Source: Niabella drilacis (lineage in GTDB: Bacteria > Bacteroidota > Bacteroidia > Chitinophagales > Chitinophagaceae). From it: a stretch of 64,000 nt of DNA. The stretch covers positions 261,840 to 325,839 of the forward strand of contig NZ_FMZO01000002.1 of the NCBI RefSeq assembly GCF_900101395.1, read 5' to 3'. The notes under the pieces were generated by a model. The model was not told the origin of the DNA and made no database searches. It worked only from the letters and a program-made list of their open reading frames with translations. A program made the position numbers and the translations under genes. Within the stretch, counting starts at the first letter, position 1. Each line of letters begins with the position of its first letter. Below, in pieces: positions 41,957 through 50,095 of the stretch.

Positions 41957-44233
41957 TTAATAAGTGAGTACCAATCCGCCGCCAAAGCCATATTCGGTAT
42001 TGTAGTTGGCGGATACGCTGAAGTTCCGGTTAACGATGTACCGCAGTCCGCCCATGTATTCCCTTCGGGTGTCGAGTGAGAAAGCGCCTCTTAAACGTTT
42101 TGAAAGCGGAATATCTTCCCGGCCCAGTTCCACGCGTACCTGTCCCTTTGTATCGATCTGTGTTTGCAAAAGCACCAGCCAGGGCAGGGTATAGGCAAAA
42201 CCGGCAGTATAGCGGGGTTTGCCATCATGTTTGAATTTTTGTCCTAGAAGATCCTGTTCTTCATGACTGTCTTTCCGGTAGGCCCATTCAACTCCAACAA
42301 ACGGGCGGAACCATTGCATCTGTCCCAGGAAGCGCCCCACACTGGCTTCTATTTCATGTCCTCTTTTTGCAGTATACCCCAGTTTCCACTCGGCCGTAAA
42401 GGCCCAGCGGGTATTGTGATACAGGGCAGATCCGAAATTCCCATTGGAGGCAACTTCGTTTTCGGCCATGAGGAAGAACATGCGGTCGTCGCGGTATAGT
42501 TTTTTGATCGTTTTCTGCGGGTTGGTTATATAGGGATTGGGGGCCTGGCCCTTGTAAGTGAAGATACGCCCCATGCCCGCCATCATATGATAAAGGATGT
42601 GACAATGAAAGAACCAGTCGCCTTCCACATTGGCCTCGAATTCGATCACGTCGGTTTCCATGGGCATAATATCGATCACGTTTTTCAGCGGTGCATAATC
42701 GCCTTTATCATTGAGCACGCGGAAATCATGTCCGTGCAAATGCATGGGGTGGCGCATCATGGAGGCATTGTATAATTTAATACGAACGATCTCGCCTTTT
42801 TTGATCAGTATCTTGTCCGTTTCAGAAACCACTTTATTATCCAGGCTCCATACATAGCGGTTCATGTTGCCCGTTAATGTAAAAGTGAGCTCCTTAACCG
42901 GTGCGTTTTCCGGCAGTACTGTTTTCTGCGGGGCTTTTAGCATATTATAGTTCAGTGTAACGATCGCCGGCGGCATGGCCGGGCCGGCTGGCATGGCATC
43001 GTGGTTGTGTTCCATCGTGGAATGGTGCTCCCTGTTATTACTGGTAGTAGCCTGCTCCCTGTGTTCCTTTTTTGAAACGGCAGGCCCGGTGATCTCGGGG
43101 TACATAACGGTATTCATATCCATCTGCTGCAGACTCATCTCCATACCCATATCATTCATGCTCCCGTTCATGCGCATCATGCCATTCATCATCTTCATAC
43201 CTTCAAAGTACTTCAGCCGTTCCAGCGGTTGTGCCAGTTGCTTTTTCCCTTCCCCGATAAAAAGGGATGTGGAGTTGGTGCGGTCCTCCGATGTAGCCAG
43301 CAGTTCATAGGACCTGCCCTGTTCGGGAATGGTTACCACGATATCGATGGTTTCAGATGGCGGCAGGATAAAACGGTCTACCTCAACGGGCTCTACATCA
43401 TTGCCGTCATTGGCTACCACGGTTATTTTTCCGCCGGCATAGTGCATCCAGAAATAGGTGGAGGCTCCGCCGTTGGAGAGCTGCAACCGCACTTTATCGC
43501 CGGCTTTGAATTGGGAAAGCTGACTTTCATTTTTGCCGTTGATCAGCATTTTGTCGTAATAGACGTCGCTCACATCCATCGCCAGCATCCGCTTCCATTC
43601 GTTTACGAGCTTGGTTTTAAAATGACCCGCTTTGATGGCTTCGGCGTAGCTCTGTACGGCATTCTTTTTAATGGCCGCCCAGTCGTTGGCATTGCGCAGC
43701 ATCCGGTGAATGTTGTGCGGCATGATGTCCGTCCACTCACTTAGGATCACCGGAACGGAGGGCAGGTCGTCGATGCCTTTACGGAATGTGGGGTCTCCCG
43801 CTTTTTTATGAAAGATCATGGAGCCATACATACCGATCTGTTCCTGGAAGCCGTAATGACTATGATACCAGTGTGTGCCCGTCTGAATAATGGGGAACCG
43901 GTAGGTGTAAGTGGTTCCGGAACCGATAGGCATTTGTGTTAAATAGGGGACCCCATCTTCTTTATTGGGGAGGAAGACTCCATGCCAGTGCAATGCGGTG
44001 GGCTCTTTTAGCCGGTTGTGTACCACTATTTCGGCGGTATCGCCTTCCGTAAATTCGAGGGTGGGCATGGGGATCTGTCCATTGACGGCGATGGCCATTT
44101 TATGTTTGCCGGAGTAGTTGACCATGGTATCTGTTACATAAAGGTCATACCGCTTTACACGCTGGGCCTGTGAGTGCAGTACCGCCACTATTAAAAGTAC
44201 CAGGATCCCTGTTGTTTTTATTTGTTGTTTCAT
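41957..44233 (-). CDS. CopA-type multicopper oxidase with C-terminal CopB-like barrel domain
   Basis: Periplasmic copper oxidase, 758 residues, with a signal peptide (about 1-23). Copper ligands are complete: HWHG (82-85), HWYHSH (121-126), HPMHLHGH (495-502) and HCHILYHMMAGM (543-554). A Met-rich stretch (346-377, 13 Met) and a His-rich one (390-411) resemble CopA copper-binding repeats. After the oxidase, from about 580, the text changes to amphipathic strands (EIEASVGRFLGQMQWFRPFVGVEWAY, ending NTEYGFGGGLVLTY) like the outer-membrane protein CopB. It overlaps the haem-binding gene by 4 bp (ATGA). Confidence 0.93.
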   Translation of the reverse strand: MKQQIKTTGILVLLIVAVLHSQAQRVKRYDLYVTDTMVNYSGKHKMAIAVNGQIPMPTLEFTEGDTAEIVVHNRLKEPTALHWHGVFLPNKEDGVPYLTQMPIGSGTTYTYRFPIIQTGTHWYHSHYGFQEQIGMYGSMIFHKKAGDPTFRKGIDDLPSVPVILSEWTDIMPHNIHRMLRNANDWAAIKKNAVQSYAEAIKAGHFKTKLVNEWKRMLAMDVSDVYYDKMLINGKNESQLSQFKAGDKVRLQLSNGGASTYFWMHYAGGKITVVANDGNDVEPVEVDRFILPPSETIDIVVTIPEQGRSYELLATSEDRTNSTSLFIGEGKKQLAQPLERLKYFEGMKMMNGMMRMNGSMNDMGMEMSLQQMDMNTVMYPEITGPAVSKKEHREQATTSNNREHHSTMEHNHDAMPAGPAMPPAIVTLNYNMLKAPQKTVLPENAPVKELTFTLTGNMNRYVWSLDNKVVSETDKILIKKGEIVRIKLYNASMMRHPMHLHGHDFRVLNDKGDYAPLKNVIDIMPMETDVIEFEANVEGDWFFHCHILYHMMAGMGRIFTYKGQAPNPYITNPQKTIKKLYRDDRMFFLMAENEVASNGNFGSALYHNTRWAFTAEWKLGYTAKRGHEIEASVGRFLGQMQWFRPFVGVEWAYRKDSHEEQDLLGQKFKHDGKPRYTAGFAYTLPWLVLLQTQIDTKGQVRVELGREDIPLSKRLRGAFSLDTRREYMGGLRYIVNRNFSVSANYNTEYGFGGGLVLTY

Positions 44234-44751
44234 TTCTGTTCTGCTTTACCAGGTAGGGCTACCTGTTTGTCTGTAGTATATAGCCCGTTGGGGCCGTTCT
44301 GTTTTCCGGAGCGGTCTTTCAGCGCGGTGAAATAACGGATCAGCATTTCCTTTTCCGCTGCCGTAAGACCGCCATGCACCAGGGTATAGGATCGCAATGG
44401 CATGGATCCTTTGTTCAGCGCATTGACGATCCCGTTGAATTGGGTACGTTGCTTACGCATTCCGTACCCCGCCACTTCATCAAAGTTCAGTTTTTTCTTT
44501 CCTTTTTGGATATGCCGGTTCATAAATGCATTTACCGGTTGTAACATAGCATACCAGGGATAGCGGGTATTATTGCTGTGGCAATCCAGGCAGGCCGCTG
44601 TCAATACCTGTTGCACTTCCGGCGGAGGGGCAAAAAGGTTTGCAAAACTGCCGGCCGTAGCTGTGGTCCTGTTCCGGGGTGGCCGGGGAACGAATTGCAG
44701 CCCGGCTATGAGCAGCAAGACGATCCCGGTTCCGGTACGAAACGGTTTCAT
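44230..44751 (-). CDS. Haem-binding domain protein (cytochrome c-like CxxCH)
   Basis: A 173-residue protein with an N-terminal membrane anchor or signal (about 7-22) and a Haem_bd domain: ACLDCHSNNTRYPWY holds Cys54, Cys57 and His58 for covalent haem, and a later Met-containing segment (NKGSMPLRSYTLVHGG) could give the other ligand. Homologues are small membrane-linked cytochromes. It overlaps its neighbours on both sides by 4 bp (ATGA), so it is translationally coupled to the DUF3347 lipoprotein and to the multicopper oxidase; it may accept electrons from the oxidase. Confidence 0.88.
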   Translation of the reverse strand: MKPFRTGTGIVLLLIAGLQFVPRPPRNRTTATAGSFANLFAPPPEVQQVLTAACLDCHSNNTRYPWYAMLQPVNAFMNRHIQKGKKKLNFDEVAGYGMRKQRTQFNGIVNALNKGSMPLRSYTLVHGGLTAAEKEMLIRYFTALKDRSGKQNGPNGLYTTDKQVALPGKAEQK

Positions 44752-45326
44752 GGGTTCACTGTTTCGGTGATGGTACCACAGTTGTTGCGGGCTGCTCCGG
44801 TATAAGGATTTTTTAGGGTTTGCTGATTGCTGAGCCAGGATCCTCCTTTCCCGTTGTTCAGAGAGGCGCAGGTAAATTTATAAACGACGGTTTTAGTGCC
44901 TGCTATCTTCACAAGGTCGTACAGGTCCTCGCTCAGCATTTGGAAATGCTCGCGCTGATGACCGGGTTGATCTTTGCTGGCGGCAATATGCGCGGCGTTT
45001 TCAACGGAGGCTTCGATGATCTCCTTTACCTCCTTTTGCTGTACTGCCGGAAGTTCCGTTACAGGCCCTGCCTGCAGCTTGTTTCCGAGAGTATTGGCGG
45101 CATTCGTGATGCCGGTGGCCTGCTCCTCAAAAAGTGCTGTTCCCAATGCAAAGTAGGCATCCAGTATGGCTGTTGCAGAAAAGAGCTGTTTTGTTGTGTC
45201 AGGCTCCTGGGCGGATACCTGTGGGCTGGAAGCCGTATCGGCGGCTGATGGTTGCTCCCCGGTTCCGGGGGTATTGCAGGCCACTGCAGCAATAGCCATC
45301 CACCCCCATAAAAGTAACTGTTTCAT
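44748..45326 (-). CDS. DUF3347 lipoprotein
   Basis: A 192-residue predicted lipoprotein (AVACNT, Cys17) with a DUF3347 domain: AILDAYFALGTALFEEQATG, a helical region to EHFQMLSEDLYDLVKIAG and the end motif YKFTCASLNNGKGGSWLSNQQTLKNPYTG...NNCG. In the related protein at 45356 the end motif has CPMYNGG and LTCG; here the Met is replaced, so its metal site may be weaker. DUF3347 domains occur in copper-efflux systems. The frame continues 48 codons upstream, but the ATG at 45326 directly precedes the lipoprotein signal. Confidence 0.87.
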   Translation of the reverse strand: MKQLLLWGWMAIAAVACNTPGTGEQPSAADTASSPQVSAQEPDTTKQLFSATAILDAYFALGTALFEEQATGITNAANTLGNKLQAGPVTELPAVQQKEVKEIIEASVENAAHIAASKDQPGHQREHFQMLSEDLYDLVKIAGTKTVVYKFTCASLNNGKGGSWLSNQQTLKNPYTGAARNNCGTITETVNP

Positions 45327-45355
45327 GAGTGCTGTTTTAGAATGAGGTATGCCGG

Positions 45356-46207
45356 TTATTGAAGCGTTTCCTTTGTGGATCCGCAGGTGAGCATTTTTGA
45401 GCCATAGTAGGGGTTTTTGATTTCCTGCTCTTTGCTCAGCCAGTTGGCGCCGCCGTTGTACATCGGGCAATGGTTATAATAAACCTTGTAAGCGGATCCG
45501 GAAGCTTTTATCAGCGGGTACAGTGTTTCTGTAAGCGACGCAAATGCGACCCGCTGCTTTTCGATACCCGAAGCCGTTTTTAGCGCTGTTGCCTGTTGGT
45601 CCAGCTTCTTCATTACCACCATCCAAACGTTGTGCTCCTTTGCAGAAAGCTCCCCCATTTTTACGGCTTTAACCTGCCCCGCAAGCTCGTTCGCTTTTTG
45701 GGCTACGGCTTTTGCATCCGATTGAACCAATGCCTGCTGAATCGCAAAGTAAGACTGGTATAAGGGATCCAGCTTTGATACAGCGGCATCAGCAACGCCG
45801 TGATCTGTATGTTGCCCGGCGCCGGGTATATCCGCATTCTTTTGCTGGTGCAGTGCGGTTATGGCCCCTTTGTACTGGCATTCTTTTGATAAAGCCTGGT
45901 AGGCGGCTACAGGGGCATTGTAACTTTCATTGTCGAACCCCGCAAGGGCTACCTGCTTCAGCACGGCATCTTTTGTTGTGGCATGGGGATCATAAACAAG
46001 CTGTGCTTTTTTTGTGGAAGGCTCCCATGTTAAGCGGGCCCTGTTCTTTTGAGCTCCTGCCTTTTCAATAAGGGTTTTGCAGGCGGCGGAACTGCCCTGG
46101 ATGGATACGGTGATGGTTTTTGCATTTTTGATGCCGGCGCCGGCATAAATAGATGTGGTCATCAGGGCCATCAGAAGGGCCAATGATGTATTTTTTATGA
46201 ATTGCAT
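45356..46207 (-). CDS. Secreted HMA-like/DUF3347 two-domain protein
   Basis: A 283-residue periplasmic protein with signal peptide (about 1-24). The first domain (about 31-110) aligns with the HMA protein at 27889 (QGSSAACKTLIEKAG against SGNCGMCKKTIEKAA) but the first metal Cys is Ser40, leaving only Cys43; a shared tail AAYQALSKECQY follows. The second domain (about 145-283) is DUF3347 with NHCPMYNGGANWLSKEQEIKNPYYG and LTCG, the usual metal-binding-like residues. Start ATG 46207 gives the signal peptide; the frame continues 16 codons upstream. Confidence 0.88.
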   Translation of the reverse strand: MQFIKNTSLALLMALMTTSIYAGAGIKNAKTITVSIQGSSAACKTLIEKAGAQKNRARLTWEPSTKKAQLVYDPHATTKDAVLKQVALAGFDNESYNAPVAAYQALSKECQYKGAITALHQQKNADIPGAGQHTDHGVADAAVSKLDPLYQSYFAIQQALVQSDAKAVAQKANELAGQVKAVKMGELSAKEHNVWMVVMKKLDQQATALKTASGIEKQRVAFASLTETLYPLIKASGSAYKVYYNHCPMYNGGANWLSKEQEIKNPYYGSKMLTCGSTKETLQ

Positions 46208-46313
46208 ATAGGTATTATTAATCAGTTGAAAAATGATGTATGCGAAATGGTGCATACCGCCCGGGTACGCGTATGCGCTACACCAGGGACATGAAAAGCG
46301 TTGAAAATACTGA

Positions 46314-46694
46314 TTAACTTAACCGGGGAGGCTGCCAGATGGAATAGGTATAGGAAGCAAGCTGCATCTTGTTGATCCCGCTGCTGTAGTCCGTTGCAGC
46401 AACCGGGAGCTCCGTAATGTCCAGCTGATGAACGGCATGCAGGCTATATATGGAAACGGGGTGACAACTGTTATCCGTACAGTTGTCATGTGTACAATGT
46501 CCTTTTTGCTGATGTGCTGCCGGCGACTGGCTACAACAGTTTGCCGGGTGGGCCATCATTTTTGTGTTATGTAAAGCCGGGCTAACAGTTCCTGCGCTTT
46601 TTTCAGTTTTATGATGCATTTCACAGGCACCGGCCTTCAGTACGGGCGCCGTAAAAAAAACGGCCAGAAGCAATATCAATTGTATAAAACGCAT
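46314..46694 (-). CDS. Small His/Cys-rich secreted protein
   Basis: A 126-residue predicted periplasmic protein with a signal peptide (about 1-23). The mature part is rich in His and Cys (ACEMHHK, NCCSQ, HQQKGHCTHDNCTDNSCH), as expected for a copper or zinc scavenger. It resembles small secreted HYC_CC_PP-type proteins seen at the head of Bacteroidota metal operons. It is first in the minus-strand copper block, directly after a consensus promoter. Confidence 0.85.
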   Translation of the reverse strand: MRFIQLILLLAVFFTAPVLKAGACEMHHKTEKSAGTVSPALHNTKMMAHPANCCSQSPAAHQQKGHCTHDNCTDNSCHPVSIYSLHAVHQLDITELPVAATDYSSGINKMQLASYTYSIWQPPRLS

Positions 46695-46707
46695 GAAGAA
46701 TATGTTG

Positions 46708-46738
46708 CAAAATTAAACTTTATTGTTTTCTGCGCAAA
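46708..46738 (-). promoter_or_regulatory. Copper-block promoter (TTTG-N19-TAATTTTG)
   Basis: On the minus strand TTTG at 46738-46735 and TAATTTTG at 46715-46708 are 19 bases apart, a full consensus match. It lies 13 bp before the start of the His/Cys-rich protein gene and probably drives 46694 to about 41957. Confidence 0.75.
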
Positions 46739-46772
46739 AAAAAATGGGTCAAAAACAGATTCTAACAGTTTG

Positions 46773-46786
46773 ATAACAATTGATAC
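46773..46786. promoter_or_regulatory. 14-bp motif shared with the YceI promoter (copper operon copy)
   Basis: ATAACAATTGATAC, identical to 41169-41182, located 35 bp upstream of the -33 box. TTT precedes it by one base in both places. Candidate binding site for a copper-responsive activator or repressor. Confidence 0.5.
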
Positions 46787-46918
46787 TCATTTACTTATCA
46801 TTTCTGTAAATAATATAAGAAAACTATGGAATTTTGTAAGGACCGGCTGTGATGTTTTCCTTATTACAAGCTCCTGATCAGAAGATTTTTTTGCTTTTGC
46901 GGGTTCTGAAATGAGCCC

Positions 46919-47380
46919 TCACAACGACTGCCGGAGCAGGACCATATCTTTAAGCTGAATGCCGTTTTCAAAAATGGGGTGAGGGTAGTGCGTTGTAAAA
47001 AAGTTTTTCCGGAGCGCGTATTTTCTAAAACCGTTGCGTTCATAAAAGCGGATCTGTTGAAATCCCGTATCGGAAGTGCCCACAATGAGTGTTCTGTATT
47101 GCTGCCGGCCTGCGATCTCTATTATTTTTTGGATCAGGAAAGAGCCAATGCCCCTGTTCTGGTGTGAGGCAGCTACCGCTATATTTTTTATTTCCAGGTC
47201 GTCGGCGGATAACGGGTATAGAGCGGCAACGCCGATCATTTCCTGCGCGTTCATCAACGTATATACCGCAGAGCTATAGATATATTTTTCTATGGCTGCG
47301 ATGGTTTCATCCGCCAGTAACAGTAAACCGAAGGGGAGGGCGTCTGTTGGCCGGAGTTTTATAAGTCGGAGCTGTTGCAT
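46919..47380 (-). CDS. GNAT-family N-acetyltransferase
   Basis: A 153-residue acetyl-CoA-dependent acyltransferase. Motif A is IAVAASHQNRGIGSFLIQKIIEIA (acetyl-CoA binding loop Q/RxxGxG/A) and motif B is LIVGTSDTGFQQIRFYERNGFRKY. ELPLEIKNIAV-type strand and the short length fit the family. Substrate unknown. The frame reaches 47 codons further upstream, but the ATG at 47380 begins a normal GNAT N-terminus. The gene is separate from the copper block, whose first promoter lies downstream of it. Confidence 0.85.
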   Translation of the reverse strand: MQQLRLIKLRPTDALPFGLLLLADETIAAIEKYIYSSAVYTLMNAQEMIGVAALYPLSADDLEIKNIAVAASHQNRGIGSFLIQKIIEIAGRQQYRTLIVGTSDTGFQQIRFYERNGFRKYALRKNFFTTHYPHPIFENGIQLKDMVLLRQSL

Positions 47381-47579
47381 GATGGTATAGCCTGTACCTG
47401 TATCCGTTGCAGGCAGGGCAAAGTAACAAAAATATGATGGAAAGTACCGGTAATCAGTAGCAGGTATCTGTTTTATTGTTCCCGGTCGGCAAAAAGATGC
47501 GCATGCCAGGTATACCCGCAACGCCCTGCTCTTATGGCGAATCGTTTTTCGCCGTACCGGTGTGTGCTGTAGGATCGGG

Positions 47580-47945
47580 CTATTTTGTTTTTATGATGCC
47601 CTCATGGTATAGCCGGAGCATGTCCTGCAGGATCTGCGTTATGGCCTTTACCGGAAGGTCTTTGCCGGGATCGAAGGTGATGGGTTTCATCCGGGCCCGC
47701 TGCTCCTGTTTGAGCAATGGATGATGCATGTGTTTGCCCTCCACGATGCCCAGGTAAGGTTGTCCCAGTTTTTTATCGATCCAAAGGTAACAGCACATTT
47801 TTCCTTTGTAACAGAAAAAGGGCATTCCATACTTCCGGGCGGCCGTAAGATGGGTATCCTGCAACAGGATCATTGTTCTTAAAGCCAGGAGGCAGCTTTT
47901 GACGGGCTCCTCCTGCTTCGCATAAAACTCATCTAATGCGTTCAT
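47580..47945 (-). CDS. DUF1801 domain protein
   Basis: A 121-residue cytoplasmic protein of the DUF1801 (YdhG-like) family, with DEFYAKQEEPVKSCLLALRTMIL at the start and AARKYGMPFFCYKGKMCCYLW, the usual central motif. The family role is not established. Its start overlaps the stop of the GyrI-like gene by 4 bp (ATGA), so the two are co-translated. Confidence 0.85.
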   Translation of the reverse strand: MNALDEFYAKQEEPVKSCLLALRTMILLQDTHLTAARKYGMPFFCYKGKMCCYLWIDKKLGQPYLGIVEGKHMHHPLLKQEQRARMKPITFDPGKDLPVKAITQILQDMLRLYHEGIIKTK

Positions 47946-48406
47946 TCATTTTCCAATGCTATAAAAATAGGGACTTCTGCGTACTCCGGATCCTGTGCTT
48001 TTGCTCCGTACACTTCAAAATCGGTTGTATATTTCCGGGGCAGGGGAGTGCTCCAGATCTTTAGCCACTCGTTAAATACAAATCCCTCGCTCATTTTGCC
48101 GGTTGCGGTAAAGCAGGCGTAATTCCCTGCGGCAATTTCCAGGGCTTCCATACCCGAGGGAACCTGGTCAAAAGAAGTAACCCTGCATCCGAGCACAGTG
48201 GTATACGGCCGTGTATGATCCTTTTCATACGAGGTGTAAATGGAATAGATATCGTCCCCCGCTTTGTTGGGTATCTGCCTTGCAATTTCCTCCTTCATGA
48301 ACCGCTCCCAAAGCGCCGGGATATCGGTAGCTGCCTGGTTGTTTTCATTGGTGGTTCTTACGCTGATCCCGATCACTTTAAATGATGCTATGTACTCCTG
48401 TATCAT
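47942..48406 (-). CDS. GyrI-like/effector-binding domain protein
   Basis: A 154-residue stand-alone protein of the GyrI-like small-molecule-binding fold (the C-terminal effector domain of some AraC/MerR regulators without the DNA-binding part). Seen: VIGISVRTTNENNQAATDIPALWERFMKE, YTTVLGCRVTSFDQVPSGMEALEI, GNYACFTATGKM and PRKYTTDFEVYG. Such proteins can bind or hydrolyse drugs and other small molecules. It overlaps the DUF1801 gene by 4 bp, and a G9 tract sits upstream in its promoter region. Confidence 0.85.
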   Translation of the reverse strand: MIQEYIASFKVIGISVRTTNENNQAATDIPALWERFMKEEIARQIPNKAGDDIYSIYTSYEKDHTRPYTTVLGCRVTSFDQVPSGMEALEIAAGNYACFTATGKMSEGFVFNEWLKIWSTPLPRKYTTDFEVYGAKAQDPEYAEVPIFIALENE

Positions 48407-48460
48407 AAATAATTCTTTTGGTAAGCGAAATTAAAGGAAGGGAGTGACAGCCCTATGTCA

Positions 48461-48469
48461 GGGGGGGGG
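48461..48469 (+). repeat. G9 homopolymer in a divergent promoter region
   Basis: Nine consecutive G between the GyrI-like gene and ogt. On the minus strand it lies about 28-36 bases upstream of a -7-like TAATTTCG (48433-48426), next to the -33 region. Such tracts can change length by slippage. Confidence 0.8.
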
Positions 48470-48581
48470 AGTTTATGGAACAGCCCACCGGGGCACATAT
48501 GCTTGAGAACGGGAACTTTGCCGGCTGCCGCGATAAGTAATTGCAAACAATTTCCCGGAATGATGTATTTTAGGCGGACAG

Positions 48582-49082
48582 ATGGAGCCCTGTTTTTATA
48601 AAGAAATGGCATCCCCCACCGGGCTGCTGCGCCTGGTAGCGACCTCTGCACACCTGGTTGGTGTGCAATGGCGGATCAACGAAGATTACAGCCGTAATGA
48701 ACATTTTTTAAAGGATGTCAATCACCCCTTATTGCTGGAGGCAGAACGCCAGCTGAATGATTATTTTGGAGGGAAGCTAAAGGTATTTGCATTGCCGGTA
48801 ATGCTGGAGGGCAGTGATTTTCAGAAGAAGGTTTGGGAATTGCTTGCAGGGATTCCTTATGGGAAAACGATCAGCTATGGCGAAATGGCACGACGCATGG
48901 GCGACACGAAAACCGTGCGGGCAGTGGGGGGCGCGTTGAATAAAAACCCCGTACCGATCATTGTTCCCTGTCACCGGGTAATCGGCGCAGATGGGAAGAT
49001 GGTAGGCTTTGGTGGGGGAATGCAGCGTAAGATCTTTTTATTGAATCTTGAAAATCCAAAACCACAGCTGGACCTGTGGTAA
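48582..49082 (+). CDS. ogt: Methylated-DNA--protein-cysteine methyltransferase
   Basis: Suicidal DNA-repair protein that removes O6-methyl groups from guanine. It has 166 residues with an N-terminal lead domain and the C-terminal active-site motif IIVPCHRVIGADG (nucleophile Cys130), preceded by the helix-turn-helix TISYGEMARRMGDTKTVRAVGGAL with the flipping Arg. It is the short Ogt type without an Ada DNA-binding part. The alkA-type glycosylase gene follows after 12 bp, making an alkylation-repair operon. Confidence 0.95.
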   Translation: MEPCFYKEMASPTGLLRLVATSAHLVGVQWRINEDYSRNEHFLKDVNHPLLLEAERQLNDYFGGKLKVFALPVMLEGSDFQKKVWELLAGIPYGKTISYGEMARRMGDTKTVRAVGGALNKNPVPIIVPCHRVIGADGKMVGFGGGMQRKIFLLNLENPKPQLDLW

Positions 49083-49094
49083 TTGTTCCCGCCG

Positions 49095-49724
49095 ATGATC
49101 CATTCGTTTTCTGAGAAGACCTTTAAGCGTATCTGTAACCAGCTGGCAAAAAAAGATGCTCATCTTGCCGGGGTTCTGCAGCGCTACGGGCATCCGCCGA
49201 TGTGGACCCGTACCAACAGCTTTGAATCGCTGGTGCATATCATACTGGAGCAGCAGGTGTCCCTGGCATCGGCGCTGGCAGCCCTTCGGAAATTGCAGGA
49301 GTATAGCGGGGAACTTACCCCGGCAGCGGTAGTAAGAATGAGTGATGAGGAAATGCGTTCCTGTTATGTCAGCCGGCAAAAGATGATCTATATCCGCGGG
49401 CTGGCGGAGGCCATCATCAGCGGATCTATTGATCTTGCGGCAATGCATCAATTGCCCGATCCTGTGATCCGTGAACGGCTGACGGCCCTGAAGGGCATCG
49501 GGAACTGGACGGCAGATGTATACCTGATGTTTGTGCTGCAGCGGTCCGATATTTTTCCTGCAGGGGATCTTGCCGCTGTTAATGCATTAAAGCGGCTAAA
49601 GGTATTGGATAAAGATGTTTCGCGCGATGAACTGGTTGCGATTGCCGCCAGCTGGGCGCCGCATCGCACGGTAGCAACAATGATCCTCTGGCATTATTAT
49701 TTGTCGGCAGGAAAACGGGGATGA
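49095..49724 (+). CDS. DNA-3-methyladenine glycosylase (AlkA/HhH-GPD family)
   Basis: Base-excision repair enzyme that removes alkylated bases, 209 residues. The helix-hairpin-helix LKGIGNWTADVYLMF and the catalytic Asp (Asp158) in FPAGDLAAVNALKRL are in the usual places. The AlkA N-terminal domain is absent; this is the short type. The frame continues four codons to a TTG at 49083, but the ATG at 49095 is preferred. It is 12 bp after ogt and co-transcribed with it. Confidence 0.92.
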   Translation: MIHSFSEKTFKRICNQLAKKDAHLAGVLQRYGHPPMWTRTNSFESLVHIILEQQVSLASALAALRKLQEYSGELTPAAVVRMSDEEMRSCYVSRQKMIYIRGLAEAIISGSIDLAAMHQLPDPVIRERLTALKGIGNWTADVYLMFVLQRSDIFPAGDLAAVNALKRLKVLDKDVSRDELVAIAASWAPHRTVATMILWHYYLSAGKRG

Positions 49725-50095
49725 TTCCCGGTTCCAGGTTTTACGTTCCATATTCCAGGTTAGCTCCGTGTTTCACTGCTCACGGGCTATTCTTTTGTTT
49801 GAGCTCCGAAGCTTCGCATACGCGTCAGGTTAACTTTAACAGGATTCAAAGAACGGGTTCAGATTAAAGGGATAAAACGGGTATATAAGGACCAGGGCGT
49901 CATAGGCACCACGTGTTTATAGAACCGTGATCATAGAGCAACCGGCTCCGTAGGATGCCGCGTAACACGGGGCATCCTACGGAGCCCGGTCCCAATAATG
50001 AAACATAGCTATCAACACGATGCTTCATCCGGAGCATCAACCCCGGGATAGACGGTAGAAATTGCCACCGCCGTTTTTCATTTAATCATGTAAAG
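49725..50095. repeat. Intergenic region with repeat words and hairpin cassette
   Basis: 371 bp. The left part (49741-49785) shares a 27-bp identical stretch (49759-49785) with 51457-51483. The middle (49888-50038) is a cassette of palindromic elements: an imperfect one at 49888-49905, the strong one at 49944-49986 and a weaker GATGCT/AGCATC one at 50019-50038. No gene is seen. Confidence 0.65.
49944..49986. repeat. Long perfect inverted repeat (16-bp stem)
   Basis: GGCTCCGTAGGATGCC at 49944-49959 is exactly complementary to 49971-49986, around an 11-base loop. It resembles REP-like palindromes that I recall scattered in Bacteroidota genomes. It lies between convergent genes, so it could also end transcription or bind a nucleoid protein, but there is no T-run. 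Confidence 0.85.
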
